A stretch of 32,731 bases of DNA from Aphodosoma sp045600865 (GTDB lineage: Bacteria > Bacteroidota > Bacteroidia > Bacteroidales > Paludibacteraceae). Both the position numbers and the translations under genes were made by a program. Shown here piece by piece: positions 31,256 through 32,731 of the stretch. The notes below the pieces were generated by a model. It searched no databases and was not told where the DNA came from. It saw only the letters and a program-made list of their open reading frames with translations. The stretch covers positions 1 to 32,731 of the forward strand of contig JAZRYS010000211.1 of NCBI GenBank assembly GCA_045600865.1, written 5' to 3'. Each line of letters begins with the position of its first letter. The stretch's first letter is position 1.

Positions 31256-31651
31256 ATGGGAAAAAGTATTTATTCTCGAGAAGAGAGAATTGCAATTGTC
31301 AGAGATTGCATAGTCAACAAATTGTCAGACAGAGAAATAGAAGAGAAATATTGTCTAACGAGTCCAAGTTTGTTGAAAGTATGGAAATTTCGTTATGCAA
31401 AAATGGCGGAATCTTTGGTCAGGTGTGAAAAAAATGCTAACTTTGCATTTCCAAAACCAGTCACTAAAGATGCGGTTGATGGAAAAGACATGCCAAAAAG
31501 AAAGACAGAAGCAGAATTGATGGTCGAACTTAAGCGAGTCCAGAAGGAACTTGAATATGAAAGGCTTAAGGTTGATGCACTTAACACAATGATAGACATT
31601 GCAGAACGCAACGGGATCAAGATAAGAAAAAAATCTGGGGCCAAGCAGTAG
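31256..31651 (+). CDS. IS3-family transposase OrfA (helix-turn-helix and leucine zipper)
   Basis: The 131-residue protein has an N-terminal helix-turn-helix (YSREERIAIVRDCIVNKLSD through LTSPSLLKVWKFRYAK, about 6-50), a basic linker with KDMPKRKTEAE, and a C-terminal coiled coil with heptad hydrophobics (LMVELKRVQKELEYERLKV, about 84-102). It binds the IS ends and multimerises. I start at the ATG at 31256; an in-frame GTG at 31211 lies outside the element. The frame ends at TAG 31649-31651, shortly after the A7 slippery site (31627-31633), where ribosomes can shift -1 to produce the OrfAB transposase. Confidence 0.9.
   Translation: MGKSIYSREERIAIVRDCIVNKLSDREIEEKYCLTSPSLLKVWKFRYAKMAESLVRCEKNANFAFPKPVTKDAVDGKDMPKRKTEAELMVELKRVQKELEYERLKVDALNTMIDIAERNGIKIRKKSGAKQ
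31627..31633 (+). promoter_or_regulatory. Programmed -1 frameshift site (A AAA AAA)
   Basis: In the orfA frame the bases read (aga)(aaa)(aaa)(tct), giving the classic slippery heptamer. Slipping back one base enters the orfB frame, which is open from there to 32520. The fusion would be 421 residues. Confidence 0.85.
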
Positions 31652-32520
31652 AAGAACTCTGCGAGCAGAAAGGCCTGAGCGTAACAACTGCTTGCGGACT
31701 GTTTGGCCATAAAAGGCAGGCCTGGTATCAAAAAACCGAAAGATCTATCAACAAGTGTGTTATGGAAAAGACTATCACTGAGTTTGTTAAATCAGTGAGG
31801 GATGAGGATCCTGGCATTGGAGGCAGGAAACTATGGCTGATGGGCAAGAACGTGTACAAAGAAAGCTTTATTGGCCGCGATGCCTTTTTTGAACTGCTAA
31901 AGCGTTCGGGATTGTGCTTGAAGCGGCCAAAGCCAAGGCATACGACCAATTCCAACCACAGATACCACAAATATAAGAACCTTGTTATAGGCTTTATTCC
32001 TAAGGGACCTAACCTATTGTGGGTTAGTGATATTACATACATTCAACTTACGAACGGCAAGTGCTGTTACCTTCACCTTGTGACAGATGCGTATTCACAT
32101 AAGGTGATAGGTTGGTGTCTCAGTCCGACGCTTGAGGCCAAGTACACGCTTGATGCTCTCAGACAGGCCATTGAACAAGCAGAGGGCTGCGACCTGTCGC
32201 AACTTATCCATCATTCAGACAGGGGTGTGCAGTATTGCTGTGACATGTATGTGAGTGAGCTAAACTTGCACAATATAAGAATCAGTATGACTGAGGATTA
32301 TAAGCCAACTGACAACGGAATTGCTGAACGCATTAATGGAATCATCAAGAACGAGAAGCTATATCGCATACCACTCTATGACAGCATAGAGAAAGCAAGG
32401 GAAGGCATAGGTGATTTCATTAAGTTCTACAATGAAAAACGTCCGCACATGAGCATCTCATACAAGACACCATCTGAGGTCCACCGGCAAAGTGGAGAGC
32501 AGGAGAAAGCTTGGCGGTAG
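31633..32520 (+). CDS. IS3-family transposase OrfB (integrase catalytic domain)
   Basis: The frame is read after -1 shifting from orfA, giving a 295-residue portion; the first internal ATG is at 31762, which would skip the N-terminal segment EELCEQKGLSVTTACGLFGH. The N-terminal part matches the usual OrfB HTH_21-like stretch. The rve catalytic domain shows LLWVSDITYIQL (first Asp), LIHHSDRGVQYC (second Asp) and DNGIAERINGIIKNEK (Glu). The second Asp and the Glu are separated by exactly 35 residues, the D(35)E hallmark of the family. The end FYNEKRPHMSISYKTPSEV is the standard C-terminus. The stop codon is the start of a 62-bp palindrome. Confidence 0.93.
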   Translation: MWGQAVEELCEQKGLSVTTACGLFGHKRQAWYQKTERSINKCVMEKTITEFVKSVRDEDPGIGGRKLWLMGKNVYKESFIGRDAFFELLKRSGLCLKRPKPRHTTNSNHRYHKYKNLVIGFIPKGPNLLWVSDITYIQLTNGKCCYLHLVTDAYSHKVIGWCLSPTLEAKYTLDALRQAIEQAEGCDLSQLIHHSDRGVQYCCDMYVSELNLHNIRISMTEDYKPTDNGIAERINGIIKNEKLYRIPLYDSIEKAREGIGDFIKFYNEKRPHMSISYKTPSEVHRQSGEQEKAWR

Positions 32521-32580
32521 TTCCGTTGGCGGGTTGATTTGGCCGGCAGCTGCCGGCCAAATCAAACCGCCAACGGAACT
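32519..32580. repeat. 62-bp near-perfect palindrome after orfB
   Basis: Bases 32519-32580 are symmetric about the centre CAG|CTG, with a single mismatch (32533 against 32566). The core GGCCGGCAGCTGCCGGCC is GC-rich in an AT-rich element. The last two bases of the orfB stop codon (TAG) are the outermost bases of the palindrome. No T-run follows, so it is not a typical terminator; it may insulate the transposase from outside transcripts or act in IS transposition. Confidence 0.92.
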
Positions 32581-32614
32581 AGAATTAGTCGCATGTAAAC
32601 AAAAACAGGACGAA

Positions 32615-32713
32615 GTCAAGTAATTTAGGAAGATGACAACAAATTTAGGAAAAATGTCAACGGTTACAGAAAATCGTCAAGAAAAACAGTTTTTTTATCC
32701 AAAATCCGTCAAC
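32615..32713 (+). repeat. GTCAA-type motif repeats at the IS right end
   Basis: GTCAAG (32615), GACAAC (32635), GTCAAC (32656), GTCAAG (32676) and GTCAAC (32708, in the terminal repeat) follow each other at 20, 21, 20 and 32 bp. Two neighbouring copies are part of a longer direct repeat, AATTTAGGAAGATGACAAC (32622-32640) and AATTTAGGAAAAATGTCAAC (32642-32661). About two helical turns per step suggests protein-binding sites on one face of DNA, plausibly for the transposase. Confidence 0.75.
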
Positions 32714-32731
32714 TTTTTTCAGGAAAAGACA
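32708..32731 (-). repeat. Right terminal inverted repeat of the IS
   Basis: This is the reverse-complement partner of 31217-31240, with 20 of 24 matching bases. It is the last sequence of the window; the contig or window probably ends here because the IS is repeated in the genome. Confidence 0.9.

Larger units (their letters stand above)
31217..32731 (+). mobile_element. Complete IS3-family insertion sequence (1515 bp)
   Basis: The left end reads TGTCTTGTCCTG at 31217, and the right end, read on the minus strand from base 32731, reads TGTCTTTTCCTG. The 24-bp terminal inverted repeats (31217-31240 and 32708-32731) match at 20 positions and have the TG...CA ends of the family. Inside are orfA and orfB in the -1 frame relationship, an A7 slippery site and a D-D(35)E catalytic domain. 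The right end coincides with the window end, so a target duplication cannot be checked. No internal stop or frameshift other than the programmed one is seen, so it is probably active. Confidence 0.93.

Overview
The window looks like chromosomal DNA from a member of the Bacteroidota, most likely a gut or rumen Prevotella-type anaerobe. Reasons are the moderate AT richness, the recurrent promoter form TAnnTTTG upstream of genes (with TTTG about 19-20 bp further upstream in the best cases), a type IX secretion plug protein, DUF2027/Smr, DUF3098 and DUF3822 proteins, a class II (B12-dependent) ribonucleotide reductase, and a methylmalonyl-CoA decarboxylation module of the succinate-to-propionate pathway. 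All family names come from reading protein motifs by eye; no database search was run.

Layout. 1-1000: a small M15 peptidase, then a repeat-rich spacer. 1007-5736 (minus): a short ComEC-like channel coupled to a secreted protein, then nrdJ. 6064-10821 (plus): mce followed by the order mmdA-mmdD-mmdE-mmdC-mmdB, a sodium-pumping methylmalonyl-CoA decarboxylase, closed by a clear terminator. 10935-12912 (plus): a small membrane-anchored protein, tRNA-Gln(CTG) and a MATE transporter. 12909-14407 (minus): a beta-barrel protein and a nucleotidyltransferase. 14511-15482 (plus): an endonuclease/exonuclease/phosphatase-fold protein. 15483-15805: a spacer built largely of 11-bp repeats with a long palindrome. 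15806-19143 (minus operon): T9SS plug, DUF2027-Smr, SUI1, FAH-family hydrolase. 19273-27947 (plus): carboxynorspermidine dehydrogenase, pheS, an anchored unknown, a DUF3822 gene, rsmD, flippase, thioesterase, DUF3098, uppP, truB and queA, many overlapping. 28017-31085 (minus): an AAA ATPase with a DUF4143-like nuclease motif, and a DUF3987-type ATPase. 31217-32731: a complete IS3-family element whose right end is the last base of the window.

How the genes work together. Mce and MmdADECB would interconvert methylmalonyl-CoA epimers and decarboxylate the S form to propionyl-CoA while exporting Na+. The divergent nrdJ neighbour is also B12-linked. The long plus-strand run groups translation and tRNA modification (pheS, rsmD, truB, queA) with envelope precursor handling (flippase, uppP) and polyamine synthesis.

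Most notable points: the tandemly duplicated biotinyl domain in MmdC; the tiny mmdE gene, a paralogue of the MmdD C-terminus; a perfect 20-bp hairpin inside the signal-peptide codons of mmdB; two separate intergenic arrays with an 11-bp period, each containing a perfect dyad; and the IS, with an A7 frameshift site, a 62-bp near-perfect palindrome starting at the transposase stop codon, and GTCAA-type motifs spaced about two helical turns apart at its right end. I did not find an unmistakable new multi-gene system; the repeat architectures and the decarboxylase subunit oddities are the best candidates for something undescribed.
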